DNA of 64,000 nucleotides from Halalkalicoccus tibetensis (GCF_037996645.1 NZ_JBBMXV010000003.1:558001-622000); one strand, 5' to 3'. Shown: positions 1-8,800, counted from the first letter of the stretch. Notes: generated from the letters alone by a model not told the origin. Translations and numbers: made by a program.

Positions 1-696
1 ACGGTGCTGGAACGTTGTTTTTGCTTCCCCGTGGTCGTACAACGCGCCGAAGACGTATTCATCGCTGCTGTGGACATACTCCTGTACAATCGGTGTGTGC
101 TCCATCTTTTCACACAGTACCGCCACATCCGGCTCTTCGCCCGGCTGGAGGTGTTCGATCGTCTTCACGATCCCCATGTCGTGTGGGGTATAGGAGTCGG
201 CGTACTCCTCGGCTAGTAGGTTGTACCGAGACTTGACGATGAGCTCGGGACTCCAATCGTCGACCTCATCGAGCAGCCGTGTCTCGGGGACAGGTACGCC
301 GGCTTCTTCGGCAATTTCGCTCAGACGCAACCGGTCATGAACGTTTTTGAGTGACTCGAATGAGGGGGTGACGACTGAGACGTACTCTTCGAACTCCTCT
401 TCATATTTCGAGAGCAGATAGGTGTCTTGGGGCTGTGCCGGGATGATGGTCCGAATATCTGGTCGAGCCGCAATTCCGACTAATGCGTCCTTGTACGCAA
501 TGAGGTCGTCCTCGGCGGCCGGAATGATGATCGTCTCGTTACTGTAGCGTCCTGCATAGACGGGAAGATCAGCCCGATCCGATGCGAGGACCGTATGAAT
601 TCCGTGCCGAGAAAGCGAACGCGCTGTAATGTAACTGTGGGAGTTCAACCCTGTTGGTAATAGAACGGCATCTCGTTCACTACCTGTATTCGACAT
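1..696 (-). CDS. ATP-grasp enzyme (partial, 3' end outside window)
   Basis: The first 232 codons of a minus-strand gene run off the left edge of the window. The N-terminus (AVLLPTGLNSHSYITARSLS) matches the pre-ATP-grasp fold of carbamoyl-phosphate-synthase-like ligases, with a central segment LIVKSRYNLL typical of the ATP-grasp lysine region. It resembles the complete ATP-grasp protein at 2053-3273 in layout, and both probably ligate a carboxylate to an amine or thiol using ATP; the substrate is unknown. In-frame ATGs also lie at 708 and 720. I chose 696 because MSNTGSERDAVLL is closest to the first beta strand. The catalytic C-terminal half is not visible. Confidence 0.75.
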   Translation of the reverse strand, partial: MSNTGSERDAVLLPTGLNSHSYITARSLSRHGIHTVLASDRADLPVYAGRYSNETIIIPAAEDDLIAYKDALVGIAARPDIRTIIPAQPQDTYLLSKYEEEFEEYVSVVTPSFESLKNVHDRLRLSEIAEEAGVPVPETRLLDEVDDWSPELIVKSRYNLLAEEYADSYTPHDMGIVKTIEHLQPGEEPDVAVLCEKMEHTPIVQEYVHSSDEYVFGALYDHGEAKTTFQHR

Positions 697-953
697 ATTA
701 CTTCCCATATTGTATACCATCTTATATGTATGTTGGTATTCGGGCTCCTACTCCGGTGTTGATTGCGAATAGCTGTAGTGTGATCTTCGGTAGCAAACAC
801 CCTTATTCTGATAGATCGTCTTCTTGGTAGCGATTTTCGACCAAAGAACTCGTGTAGCTCTCTGTGTGGAGTAGAGAGATCGGTCTGCGGTCTCCGCGTG
901 ATTGATTGTTCTTTACCAATCTATACCGACTGATTTTTTAGGTCCCATATGTA

Positions 954-1991
954 ATGGGATATATGGCATCCGATCGCGGCTGGTGGTTGCTATTGCCGGA
1001 GCCGCTTCGCCGCTTTCCGGCCGACCTTGTAGCCGTGATTATACTGACACTTCTGACGATGCTTGCGGTAGCATCGCCTATTGTTCGTGAGACACCGCTT
1101 CGCATTCTGCTTGGGCTGCCGTTCGTACTGTTTCTCCCTGGCTATGCTTTTATTGCTGCTCTCTTCCCCGAGCGGGGACGGCCACCTGTAGAGGATGAGG
1201 AAGAAACGAGTGGAGACCGGGGCATCGATCCGATCGAGCGAGTTGCACTCGCGATAGGGATGAGCATCGCGATCGTCCCTCTTCTGGGGCTTTTGCTGAA
1301 CTTCACACCATGGGGGATCCGGCTTGCGCCCATCGTATTGAGCGTCAGTGGCTTCACGATCGCGTGTGCAGTTATTGGGGCCGTTCGACGAAGAGAGCTT
1401 GAGCCTGAACAGCGCTTTTCAGTACCGTACCGTGAGTGGATTGCTACGGGACGAGCGGAGCTGTTTGAGCCCGATGATCGGTTAGACGGGGCGCTGAACG
1501 TCGCACTCGCACTGGCGATTCTTCTCGCGGTTGGGAGCGTCGGATTCGCTGTTGCAGTCCCGCAAGACGGCGAGCAGTTCACCGAGTTCTACCTGCTGAC
1601 CGAGGACGACGATGGCGACCTCGTAGCGGATGATTACCCCGAGGAGTTCCTTCAGGGTGAGCCCCAGTCGCTGATTATCGGCATCGAGAACAACGAGCAC
1701 GAGACGGTCGACTATTCAGTAGTGGTCCAACTCGAGCGGGTTGAAGGAGAGACTGTCGGTGAGGGTGATGAAGTAGAGACAGAAACGGAAGTAGTCGAAC
1801 GTGACGAGCTCGATCGGTTCACGACGACCGTTGATCACAATGAGACGGTTCACGAAGAGCAGACGATCACACCGACGATGCTTGGTGAGGATCTCCGGCT
1901 AACCTTCCTGCTCTACAACGATGAGGTGCCTGCGGAACCAACTCGTGAGAACGCCGACCGCGATCTTCACCTCTGGATCGATACCGCATAG
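954..1991 (+). CDS. DUF1616-type membrane protein
   Basis: A 345-residue protein with four hydrophobic segments in the first 200 residues (about 24-40, 48-66, 98-116 and 122-143) and a fifth at about 183-201. A long acidic extracytoplasmic C-terminal domain follows (about 203-345) that reads as beta-rich, with EFYLLTEDDDGDLVADDYPE at its start. This is the typical DUF1616 layout found in haloarchaeal surface-glycan clusters. The role is unknown; the outer domain probably binds or modifies an envelope component. It lies between two divergently placed ATP-grasp genes and upstream of the glycan island. The ATG at 954 or the one at residue 4 (963) could be the start. Confidence 0.8.
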   Translation: MGYMASDRGWWLLLPEPLRRFPADLVAVIILTLLTMLAVASPIVRETPLRILLGLPFVLFLPGYAFIAALFPERGRPPVEDEEETSGDRGIDPIERVALAIGMSIAIVPLLGLLLNFTPWGIRLAPIVLSVSGFTIACAVIGAVRRRELEPEQRFSVPYREWIATGRAELFEPDDRLDGALNVALALAILLAVGSVGFAVAVPQDGEQFTEFYLLTEDDDGDLVADDYPEEFLQGEPQSLIIGIENNEHETVDYSVVVQLERVEGETVGEGDEVETETEVVERDELDRFTTTVDHNETVHEEQTITPTMLGEDLRLTFLLYNDEVPAEPTRENADRDLHLWIDTA

Positions 1992-2052
1992 CGAATTACA
2001 TCTTATTCCGCCTCGAGCAGTATGAGGTCTACGACTGTCACCACTCTCCGGA

Positions 2053-3273
2053 TTATCGGTCGTTTATCGAATGGGCTGTTTTTTCGAGGACTCGTTTTCC
2101 AGCCCACGCTACTGATCCTACTGCCGGCAGTGGATCGTCGAGTTGGAGTACGTCATCGGTCGTGTCGAAGAACGACCGAATAAACGTCGGGACGGCACCG
2201 ATCTCTCCTGCAGAGAGCTTTGCGAGCATCCATTTGATATCGGTATAGAACAATCGCCGTTGTCGCACACCGATCCGATAGGAATAGTCCTTCTCGAAGT
2301 CGTCACCTCGTAGTTGCTGGTAATGATACCAGGGGAAGTCAATACCGCTGTTGACAGCCAAGCCAAGTGATCCCCAGTATCGACCGTTGACTTCGATCAG
2401 ATAAAACTCTCTATCTGGAGTCTGCATGAACTCGACGTAGACAGGACCCGTCCAGTCGAGCGCTGCAACGATATCCTGTGCGTATGCGAACATTTCTGGC
2501 TCATGTATCCCAGTTCGTACCGCACCAACACCGCCCTCGATTGGATACGTTCGGAGCCGCTTTTCCTGGAATGCTGCACGGATCTCCCCATTCTTGGCGA
2601 GAGCCCCTGTTGCTACCGTTTCCCCTGGAATTATTTCCTGAATGAATGGTGGGTCGTGCTGATAATACTCGCCTTCTTCGAGGAACGAATTGAACGTCGC
2701 GACTAACTCGGACGGTGACTCCACGTAGTTATCTTCCCCGATGCGTGCTTCTCGATATCTTCCGTTTGCGTCCTGTACGGTTGTGACTCGCGGCTTGAGC
2801 AAGACCGGGTACGAGATCTCGTCTTTCAGCTGTCGGATATCTTCGATCGAGTCCGGTGTATGGGTGTTGGGAACCGGTACCGAACACGTCTGGGCGATCT
2901 CAACGAGTGCTATCTTATTGTTTCCAATTGCGAATTTCTCCCAGTCTTCGACGCCGACGAGCGTATTCGTTTCGGCGATCCGGTCTTTGTGTTTCGAGAG
3001 AATCGTATGCGTTCGATCCGCCATCGGAATGACGGCGGTATGGGGCCTCTGTTGGAGAAACTGAATGAGGTGTTCGACAAACTGCTCCGCGTTTTCGTTC
3101 GGATCAGGATAGAGATATTTCTCGTCCGTGTGCTTTGTGAGCAGTCCTGGTGCTAGTCGTGATCGACAGCCTGCGGTCACTCCGATGCCCCGTTTGTTCA
3201 GTGATCGGGCGAAGTACAATGATTGGTTCCGGTGTGCATCGAGCAGAAGCACCCGCTCATTAAAGTCCCCCAT
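2053..3273 (-). CDS. ATP-grasp carboxylate-amine ligase family protein
   Basis: A complete 406-residue ATP-grasp protein. Residues about 1-110 form the N-terminal domain (LLLDAHRNQSLYFARSLNKR). The lysine strand VLLKPRVTTVQDANGRY lies near 157-173, and the Mg-binding strand YVEFMQ...FYLIEVNGRYWG lies near 300-325, carrying the Glu/Glu/Asn/Arg set expected for catalysis. The family joins a carboxylate to an amine via an acyl phosphate; the substrate cannot be read from sequence. Together with the partial gene at 1-696 and the DUF1616 gene it looks like part of an envelope or glycan-modification locus. It is convergent with the DUF1616 gene. The next gene upstream is nearly 2 kb away. Confidence 0.85.
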   Translation of the reverse strand: MGDFNERVLLLDAHRNQSLYFARSLNKRGIGVTAGCRSRLAPGLLTKHTDEKYLYPDPNENAEQFVEHLIQFLQQRPHTAVIPMADRTHTILSKHKDRIAETNTLVGVEDWEKFAIGNNKIALVEIAQTCSVPVPNTHTPDSIEDIRQLKDEISYPVLLKPRVTTVQDANGRYREARIGEDNYVESPSELVATFNSFLEEGEYYQHDPPFIQEIIPGETVATGALAKNGEIRAAFQEKRLRTYPIEGGVGAVRTGIHEPEMFAYAQDIVAALDWTGPVYVEFMQTPDREFYLIEVNGRYWGSLGLAVNSGIDFPWYHYQQLRGDDFEKDYSYRIGVRQRRLFYTDIKWMLAKLSAGEIGAVPTFIRSFFDTTDDVLQLDDPLPAVGSVAWAGKRVLEKTAHSINDR

Positions 3274-5180
3274 GTTCTAATATTCGCTCCTTCGTGTTTT
3301 TAAGTTACTGTATTTTCGTTCAATGTCTCAGTTGGATACTGGTGGCAGTGTTCTGGCTCCTCGCATGGCTACAGAGTGAGCTATCCGCGCCGAGGTTCGT
3401 TAAGGGGCCGTGAGTTGAGTTGTGGCAGTGAAAGCCGTTGAATCACCTATAAAACCCTGTCTCGGGATTAATTTCTGGATTCTAACAGATAGAAGATAAT
3501 AAGATAAGAATTAAATTTCTATATAGCCAGATTTAATACAGAGCAAGATAAGAAGTAAATAGCACACAGCGACGGAGGGTCTTCCCCCCCACCAGCGTCT
3601 ACCGACTATAACCCATATCGGTAGACGCAAACCCTTCGTCGTTGTGTGCACCTATTATCATAGCAGCTAGTGGTCACTATGCAATTCTGCCTTGATTAGT
3701 CTACAACAGGAAATGCGGGCGGCCAGTGTGTAGACGATCTTCTATAGTGGCTCATAGAGTGTGATTTCTGTGAACTGTTACTCCTCCTCTGATTTCATTT
3801 CAGATGGGACAATGACATCCGTTCATAGATGGCTGCAATCTTTATCTACAATAGATGACACTCGTTTCATATTCTGGCTATTGTAATAGATAGTAGATTA
3901 AAATTTGGACGGAATAGGAGGAATTAAGTACTACGGGACTGCATTGTCAGTTGGCGACCTGGGTTATATCAGTCGCCTGCTTAGTCGTGGTTGGTCACCG
4001 CTGTCGCTTAGCCTATCCATCCGGATAGGTTTTGAACGAACAGAGTGTTGTAGCCGTCTCTGCTGTCTCTGAGTAGGGCAAACTGGCATAGAGTAGCTCT
4101 GGTTTTGACCCGGTCCTTCTTTGACTCTCTATCTAGAGAACTATGACTGATATTATGTAACGCGCGTTACGCCAGAAAGCATATGCCCTAAGACTAGATA
4201 TCAGTACCTGGCGAGTGCTTCAGGTCTCGCCCAACCGCGGATAGGTGTCTCATGTTGCCCGGGCCTTTTTCGGTCCGGGTTAGCATTCTCATGCTATAGC
4301 AAACTGATAGTTGCGTAGTGATCCCCTGGACAACCGATCAGGATCATTTGGAACAATGGTCATAGGTAGGACTGTCACCAACAAGGACTGGAGTTCGACC
4401 ACTCACAGAGGCTCATTAACGACAGATACCATTATCTTTTACTTGCTTGAGATTGTATTATACATGGGCGCCCGGTTGATCCACCAGCGTCGTCGCACGG
4501 GTGCCCGTTGCATCAGTTCCACTGAGGATGGGAACCGCCAGTCCGGTTCCATCCCCGTGGTTCAGATTAGAAACGGAGTTCGAATACACCCACCACTGTT
4601 CATCTAGCAGTGCTGATCTCGATCAAGACGATTACTGGACCCGTATATTGCAGCGTTTTCGAGCTTGTGTACATGATCGCCTGTGTTTCAGCAGCTCTCT
4701 GATCCCATGGTTGTTCTCGGAGTCTCCTTGCTTCGTCTGCTGGTGCTCCTCTATAGCGGTGCCTCAAGGGCTATGACAACTCTCAGGGGATGGAGGATTA
4801 CTGGAGCGAACGCTGGTGTAGTTGCGTTGAAACTAGCTCGGTAAAAGTCACGCACAGCGATGAGAGGACTATGACATCCCTCGTGTGTTCCCTTGGCTCC
4901 GTCCCGTGAGTTAGCCCTTCTCGCTGTGCGTATCTTAACTAATAATTCTACCTTATTAAATTTAACTATTCTTCACTGTCAGTGCCTGCTATCAGTGGAC
5001 TGTCGTAGTGGTACGTATGCCGCAGGACGGTGTCCGGTACCTTTCCGGTAGGGCAGCCGACTTTCTGTACGATGTCTCTCCCAGTAGCCTTTCACTGCTT
5101 GTACTACTGCCCAGTCAGAGGTCTCTAGTTCGCCATCCAAAAAAGGCTAGAATTGGGCCGGGGGAAGCCGATTTCGCCGT
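3274..5180. other. Gene-poor 1.9-kb region
   Basis: I see no credible gene here. Open frames are short, lack haloarchaeal codon bias and carry no recognisable motif. The stretch holds an AT-rich block (about 3460-3560), a nested inverted repeat (3562-3649), a hairpin around CCTATCC/GGATAGG (about 4012-4032) that resembles one near 43540, and a GC-rich hairpin near 4256-4284 (CCGGGCC/GGTCCGG). It reads as decayed accessory DNA. Confidence 0.6.
3562..3649. repeat. Nested inverted repeat (88 bp)
   Basis: The outer arms are 19 bp (3562-3580 and 3631-3649) and match at 17 of 19 positions; both differences would still pair as G-U in RNA. Inside them is a second, perfect 11-bp repeat GCGTCTACCGA / TCGGTAGACGC (3595-3605 and 3618-3628). 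The whole unit can form a long hairpin or cruciform. It sits in gene-free DNA, so it could be a miniature transposable element, a small structured RNA or a transcription barrier. Confidence 0.7.
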
Positions 5181-5660
5181 CTAAGGCGTGTCTTCGTCGT
5201 CGGCTGCCGGGTCGTCCTCTTCCTCGTCACCCAGGCCGTCTTCCTCGTCGTCCGCGGCCGGGTCGTCCTCGTCGTCACCGAGGCCGTCTTCCTCGTCATC
5301 GGCGGCCGGGTCTTCTTCGTCGTCCGCGGCCGGGTCGTCCTCGGCCGGGTCTTCGTCATCGGCGGCCGGATCTTCTTCATCGTCCGCGGCCGGGTCTTCT
5401 TCGTCGTCCGCGGCCGGATCTTCTTCATCGTCCGCGGCCGGATCTTCTTCGTCGTCCGCGGCCGGGTCGTCCTCGGCCGGATCGTCTTCCATGTCGTCCT
5501 CGGCCGGATCGTCTGCAGCCGGGTCGTCCTCGGCGGGATCCTCCTCGTCGCCTGCGGGATCCTCTTCTTCTTCGCCCTCGTCAGTACATCCTGCGAGCGC
5601 GAAGACGCTTGCTGCACCTGCCGCTTCGACGAACCGTCGTCGGCTGAGTTTCTTTTGCAT
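5181..5660 (-). CDS. Asp/Glu-rich repeat Tat lipoprotein
   Basis: A 159-residue protein starting at the ATG at 5660. Its Tat signal is RRRFVEAAGAASVFALAGC, where the final Cys is a lipobox. The mature part is almost entirely a low-complexity repeat of DPAADDEE/DPAEDD units, encoded by imperfect tandem repeats of GTCCGCGGCCGGGTC-type DNA. It is probably exported folded through Tat and lipid-anchored to the outer face of the membrane as an extremely acidic brush; no enzymatic domain is visible. Its signal peptide is nearly identical to that of the gene at 31177-31788, so the two are paralogs. Length is probably variable through repeat slippage. Long antisense open frames here are artefacts of the repeat. 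Confidence 0.75.
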   Translation of the reverse strand: MQKKLSRRRFVEAAGAASVFALAGCTDEGEEEEDPAGDEEDPAEDDPAADDPAEDDMEDDPAEDDPAADDEEDPAADDEEDPAADDEEDPAADDEEDPAADDEDPAEDDPAADDEEDPAADDEEDGLGDDEDDPAADDEEDGLGDEEEDDPAADDEDTP

Positions 5661-7212
5661 GGTCTCTTACCTCATTACCCCCATGAACACCGAGGGGTTT
5701 TACTACTGGTGGTCTAATTGATTTCACTCATATTCGTGCATGAATTTCACTTGAAATGCGCCGAAAACGTCTGAATATGTCATACAAGTGTATATTGGGT
5801 GTCATACCACACCACCCTCTCAGAAAGAGCTACTCCAGGAGATAACCGGTGCCCTCTCCGATGAGTGGCTAACCGGTTGGGGAAAATCCCAACCGATAAC
5901 TCAGCGACGGTTAAGGGAGGCAGGCGACTCCCGAGCCGATGCCCGATCGCCGTCGAATATCGGTGTGATCAGGCATCTACTGTATCACGTGCTACGAATG
6001 TAAACCTGTTGGTAGATAATATGATAGCTGCGAACGTCGGTTCACCAGTCACTGTGGAAGACGACTGTAGTTCGACCCGAGGCTGTAACTAGTGACTACA
6101 CGTGAATGGGGAGAGTGGGCTGTCAGAGGCACATTCTCCCCACCGTAGTTATCCCTCTAATTATCAATAAGACTTTGGGCTATAACGGGGACGATGGGTG
6201 CCTCTGACAGCCTCTGACCGCATTGTCCATTCGAAGGGGGTTTATTTGATTCTTTTGTACGAAAAACAAATGATTGTCTGACGCAGAATCCGCTATTATT
6301 TGTAACTGTCAACTAAATCAAAAATGGCTGCAGAGTACTTCCAAAGATATTCTACGATTTTCTGAGCCGTTGTCATAAAAGAAAGGAGTTCACCAAGGAG
6401 CGGAGAGAAGCTACGAAGACTACTTGCGTCACATTAAGCGTTGAAGTAGTCCCTGAGATGCGGTCGGGACGATTCTCGATGTCGACTGTGCTGCTTCGTT
6501 GGCGAGATCTACCTAGTAGTGCATAGCTTCATCGTCTGTGATGACAGTACCGTTACATTCCGTGGGTTGCAGAGACTGTTTAGGAGTCGGTGACTAGGGT
6601 TTTACGGTGCTCGTGTCTGGCTTCGATACATCGATCGGCAACAGATCAAACCCGTTCAGCGACCGCCTCTCGAATGCAGCGATTCAGCATGCCGTCAAAG
6701 AAATTCGAGACGTCATTGACCTTGTGTTCGACGAGCACGGGGACTATCATCCTAAGATAATGGTAATGTGCTTCGCGCAGGCTTGCGTAGACGGCTTAGG
6801 CAGCTTTGAAGACATCGTTCCCTGGTAAATGCATGTGTTTGATGCAGACCCGCGCGCTTGATCGAGGTTCGACAGGCGAAAAATCGATTCGGGCCAACGA
6901 GCTTTGGGATTGTTGCTAGAGATTGATGTTGCTATTCCACGCTCGATACGCACAGATAGTGGGAATTGAAACCAATTGGTAGCTATACGGATAAACAGCA
7001 GAGCCCGATCATTCTGTATAGCGTCCGTAGTCCGGTCAGGATAACGTTTTACATGGGATTCAGTCAGTTATCTCGGATCTTGATGTCTTGGAAGAGCACG
7101 CGCTTGAAGCACTGATCCTCAGGGCCGAACTAGATAGGGATATGGTCAAACAGTACGCAACACAGGAGGAATCGATGCTGATAGCAGAGCCACCCTATAT
7201 ATTAGAAATTCA
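5661..7212. other. Gene-poor 1.5-kb region
   Basis: No convincing gene. The stretch contains a 15-bp inverted repeat (6118-6212) and a short plus-strand frame at 6607-6828 whose central segment (AVKEIRDVIDLVFDEHGDYH) reads like a decayed coding sequence, possibly a transposase, but I cannot name it. The rest looks like degraded DNA. Confidence 0.5.
6118..6212. repeat. Perfect 15-bp inverted repeat, MITE-like
   Basis: GGCTGTCAGAGGCAC at 6118-6132 is the exact reverse complement of 6198-6212. A smaller GGGGAGA / TCTCCCC repeat overlaps the left arm. The same TGCCTCTGACAG core recurs at about 43821-43832, in another gene-poor region. A 95-bp element with terminal inverted repeats and no coding capacity would fit a miniature inverted-repeat transposable element, but I found no clear target-site duplication. 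Confidence 0.5.
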
Positions 7213-7458
7213 TCAAGTAGTACTTTCGCCACGTGGGTCAGTCACCAACTGTACTTCGTATGCATCTGGATGGACTCGTTCTAAATGTCCATGCTCTAAT
7301 AGTCGCCCAACTCTGCTACTTATCCATTGTCGGCTTACGTCTTTAATTTCCTCACTATAGAGATGACGTAATAGATTTGGAGTGGCCCATTCGTGTTTAG
7401 AGAGGAACTCTAGGATCCAGCGGTCCATCTCGTTGAGATCATCGTCTGTTAACGCCAT
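7213..7458 (-). CDS. Small winged-helix DNA-binding protein (module copy A)
   Basis: An 81-residue protein from the ATG at 7458 (MALTDDDLNEMDRWILEFL). The sequence has the pattern of a winged helix-turn-helix: helix 1 (LNEMDRWILEFLSKH), helix 2 and a recognition helix (ISSRVGRLLEHGHLERV), and a hydrophobic wing. It is probably a transcription regulator. It is divergent from the three-gene operon that starts at 7667, so it may control that operon's promoter. A different small winged-helix gene (24337-24558) takes the same position beside module copy B. An upstream in-frame ATG at 7506 exists, but the conserved domain begins at 7458. Confidence 0.7.
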   Translation of the reverse strand: MALTDDDLNEMDRWILEFLSKHEWATPNLLRHLYSEEIKDVSRQWISSRVGRLLEHGHLERVHPDAYEVQLVTDPRGESTT

Positions 7459-7555
7459 ACTCGATTGGTTGTGGATTACTATACACCCCCGTAAGACTAT
7501 CGTCATCCCAGCCTTAATTTACTTCTGACTATCTACTTCCGAGATAGACATCCGT

Positions 7556-7564
7556 AAACTATAT
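7556..7564 (+). promoter_or_regulatory. Candidate TATA box for module A operon
   Basis: AAACTATAT lies about 28-30 bases before 7592, where the structured leader begins. That is the usual archaeal distance between TATA box and transcription start, so the transcript would begin at the base of the leader's outer stem. Confidence 0.45.
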
Positions 7565-7591
7565 CTTTCTGGTCTTCATAACACGTGGACA

Positions 7592-7666
7592 AGAAGCGCG
7601 TGATGCCATAGCAAAATTATGGCCGCGTGGTAGGACACGCGACCGCGCTTCTGGCTACCAGAAGCA
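7592..7666 (+). ncRNA. Structured 75-nt leader RNA (module copy A)
   Basis: The leader can fold as a three-way junction. The outer stem pairs AGAAGCGCG (7592-7600) with CGCGCTTCT (7644-7652). One inner hairpin is GCCATA/TATGGC (7605-7610/7618-7623) and the other is CGCGTG/CACGCG (7624-7629/7636-7641). A competing hairpin pairs GCTTCTGG (7647-7654) with CCAGAAGC (7658-7665). It uses the same 3' strand as the outer stem and ends one base before the ATG at 7667, so the two folds cannot coexist at full length. Copy B (24695-24769) has the same length and architecture, with compensatory changes in both inner helices. A translational switch or attenuator is the natural inference; no ligand is evident. 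Confidence 0.7.
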
Positions 7667-7873
7667 ATGAAGATTAATCACTCAACCCCAGAAAACAGTA
7701 TCGCCTTAACAACTAGTCTGCAGTACATCACCGGCCCCCATTGGGAACCGCCAACAATCCCCAACGCCACTACGTACTGGCGCTGCAGTTCTTGCGGTCG
7801 CGAATCCATCCGTGAACGGGATCTCCATCGAACCACGTTCCATGCCCCGAGCTGCGAGGTCCAGGAATGCTGA
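7667..7873 (+). CDS. Short Cys-rich protein, first gene of module A
   Basis: A 68-residue protein. Its C-terminal half has CSSC (residues about 43-46), two histidines, and a CEVQEC pair (63-68), a spacing that suggests a single zinc site. The family is not one I can name. The N-terminal segment (NHSTPENSIAL...TGPHWEPPT) is strongly conserved with the copy B protein (24770-24967). The start codon directly follows the leader hairpin and has no Shine-Dalgarno sequence. Its stop overlaps the next start in ATGCTGA, so translation of the second gene is probably coupled. A nucleic-acid or protein-binding adaptor is plausible, unproven. Confidence 0.75.
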   Translation: MKINHSTPENSIALTTSLQYITGPHWEPPTIPNATTYWRCSSCGRESIRERDLHRTTFHAPSCEVQEC

Positions 7874-8199
7874 TCACTGCGCCTGCCGAGCAGTTCCTCG
7901 CTGGCTACCAGCTTCGAGAAGAGCGCTGTAGCTACTGCAAAACCGCCCTCCAGGAGGGCCATTCAGTCAGTGCCTATGCGGTTCAGTATGCAGGCGACGA
8001 TGTTTGGTCGATCCCACGGGTCTACTGTCGCGACTGCCAATCGACCATTACTGAGCCCACACTCGGCGCAACCGAACTACTGGCCACGGGATACCTTGGC
8101 TGTACGATGGATGTCGCAACCCAACAGAGTACACTGACGCTTCTCGGCATCGAACAGATCATGAAGAGTCCAGCGGAGGAGGGCCATGCAACACTTTAA
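7867..8199 (+). CDS. Zinc-ribbon-like protein, second gene of module A
   Basis: A 110-residue protein with two CxxC knuckles: CSYC (about 23-26) and CRDC (about 54-57). This is the pattern of a zinc ribbon. The intervening stretch GHSVSAYAVQYAGDDVWSIP is nearly identical in copy B. Function unknown; it could bind DNA, RNA or the coiled-coil partner encoded next. The start overlaps the first gene by 7 nt. The 3' end carries GGAGGAGG, which serves as the ribosome-binding site of the third gene while encoding the conserved EEGHATL tail. Confidence 0.75.
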   Translation: MLITAPAEQFLAGYQLREERCSYCKTALQEGHSVSAYAVQYAGDDVWSIPRVYCRDCQSTITEPTLGATELLATGYLGCTMDVATQQSTLTLLGIEQIMKSPAEEGHATL

Positions 8200-8800
8200 G
8201 GACCGTGAGGCGACTGAGGCCCGCCTTGATCGAATCGAGCGCGAGATGCTTCGATCCGACTCCCTCGAGATGGCAGCCGTCCGTCGCTTACTCCATGGCC
8301 TGAGTGAAACGAATGGCGAGGCTGACCCTGTTGCAAAGGTCGACGCGATCGTCGAGCGCATCGAGACTCTCGAGACCGAAGTCAGTTCCTTGCGCGCCCA
8401 ACTGCGTGCCCAGCGTACCTCTCAAAAGGCCACCAAGAAGGAGCGTGCGAAACGACTGGCACGCAACGAAGTGCTTCGTCAGATCGATCGTGGGACGAAT
8501 CCGATCGGTGAGGGTGGGGCCGTCGACGTCCCGACAATGATCACGATGGGATACGGGCTAGGTGCCGAGTTCACTCACAAGACCGTCGGCGATGCGTTCG
8601 AAGCCCTAGCGACTGAGTGGGACGCATTCGAGCTCCAGGCTGGCAGCGGCACGAAGGAAGGGGCGAACAAACGGCTGGTCGCAACGAACAACGCGATCCC
8701 TGAGGTGCTCTGGCAGGCCTACGACAGCGAGACCAATATGGAAGCGACTCGGGAGGACACTGTCGCTGAAAGTAGCGACCGAAATAACGGGGGCGACTGA
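8186..8800 (+). CDS. Coiled-coil protein, third gene of module A
   Basis: A 204-residue protein. Residues about 1-95 form a strongly charged helical region with heptad character (EARLDRIEREMLRSDSLEMA and ERIETLETEVSSLRAQLRAQ), then a basic patch (KATKKERAKRLARNEVLR). A conserved globular part follows (about 100-185, INPIGEGGAVDVPT-like and KTVGDAFEALATEWDAFELQ). No known catalytic motif is visible. It is very similar to 25283-25903. It starts 14 nt inside the preceding gene with a strong GGAGGAGG ribosome-binding site. The last codons overlap the left arm of a conserved inverted repeat. A DNA- or RNA-binding scaffold is plausible. Confidence 0.75.
   Translation: MQHFKDREATEARLDRIEREMLRSDSLEMAAVRRLLHGLSETNGEADPVAKVDAIVERIETLETEVSSLRAQLRAQRTSQKATKKERAKRLARNEVLRQIDRGTNPIGEGGAVDVPTMITMGYGLGAEFTHKTVGDAFEALATEWDAFELQAGSGTKEGANKRLVATNNAIPEVLWQAYDSETNMEATREDTVAESSDRNNGGD

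Noticed and set aside
4230-4290. GC-rich hairpin as a factor-independent terminator
   Set aside because: The stem is good, but no gene ends nearby on either strand.
5147-5721. Long open frames in several frames and on both strands over the acidic lipoprotein
   Set aside because: They are by-products of the GC-rich tandem repeat; only the minus frame has a signal peptide, lipobox and haloarchaeal composition.
6607-6828. Short frame as a transposase gene
   Set aside because: Plausible coding feel but no recognisable DDE motif or terminal repeats; recorded only as part of the gene-poor region.
7592-7666. Possible tRNA gene in the 75-nt leader
   Set aside because: Length is tRNA-like, but there is no anticodon arm, no T-loop GTTC consensus and no acceptor pairing of tRNA type; it is directly joined to a start codon.
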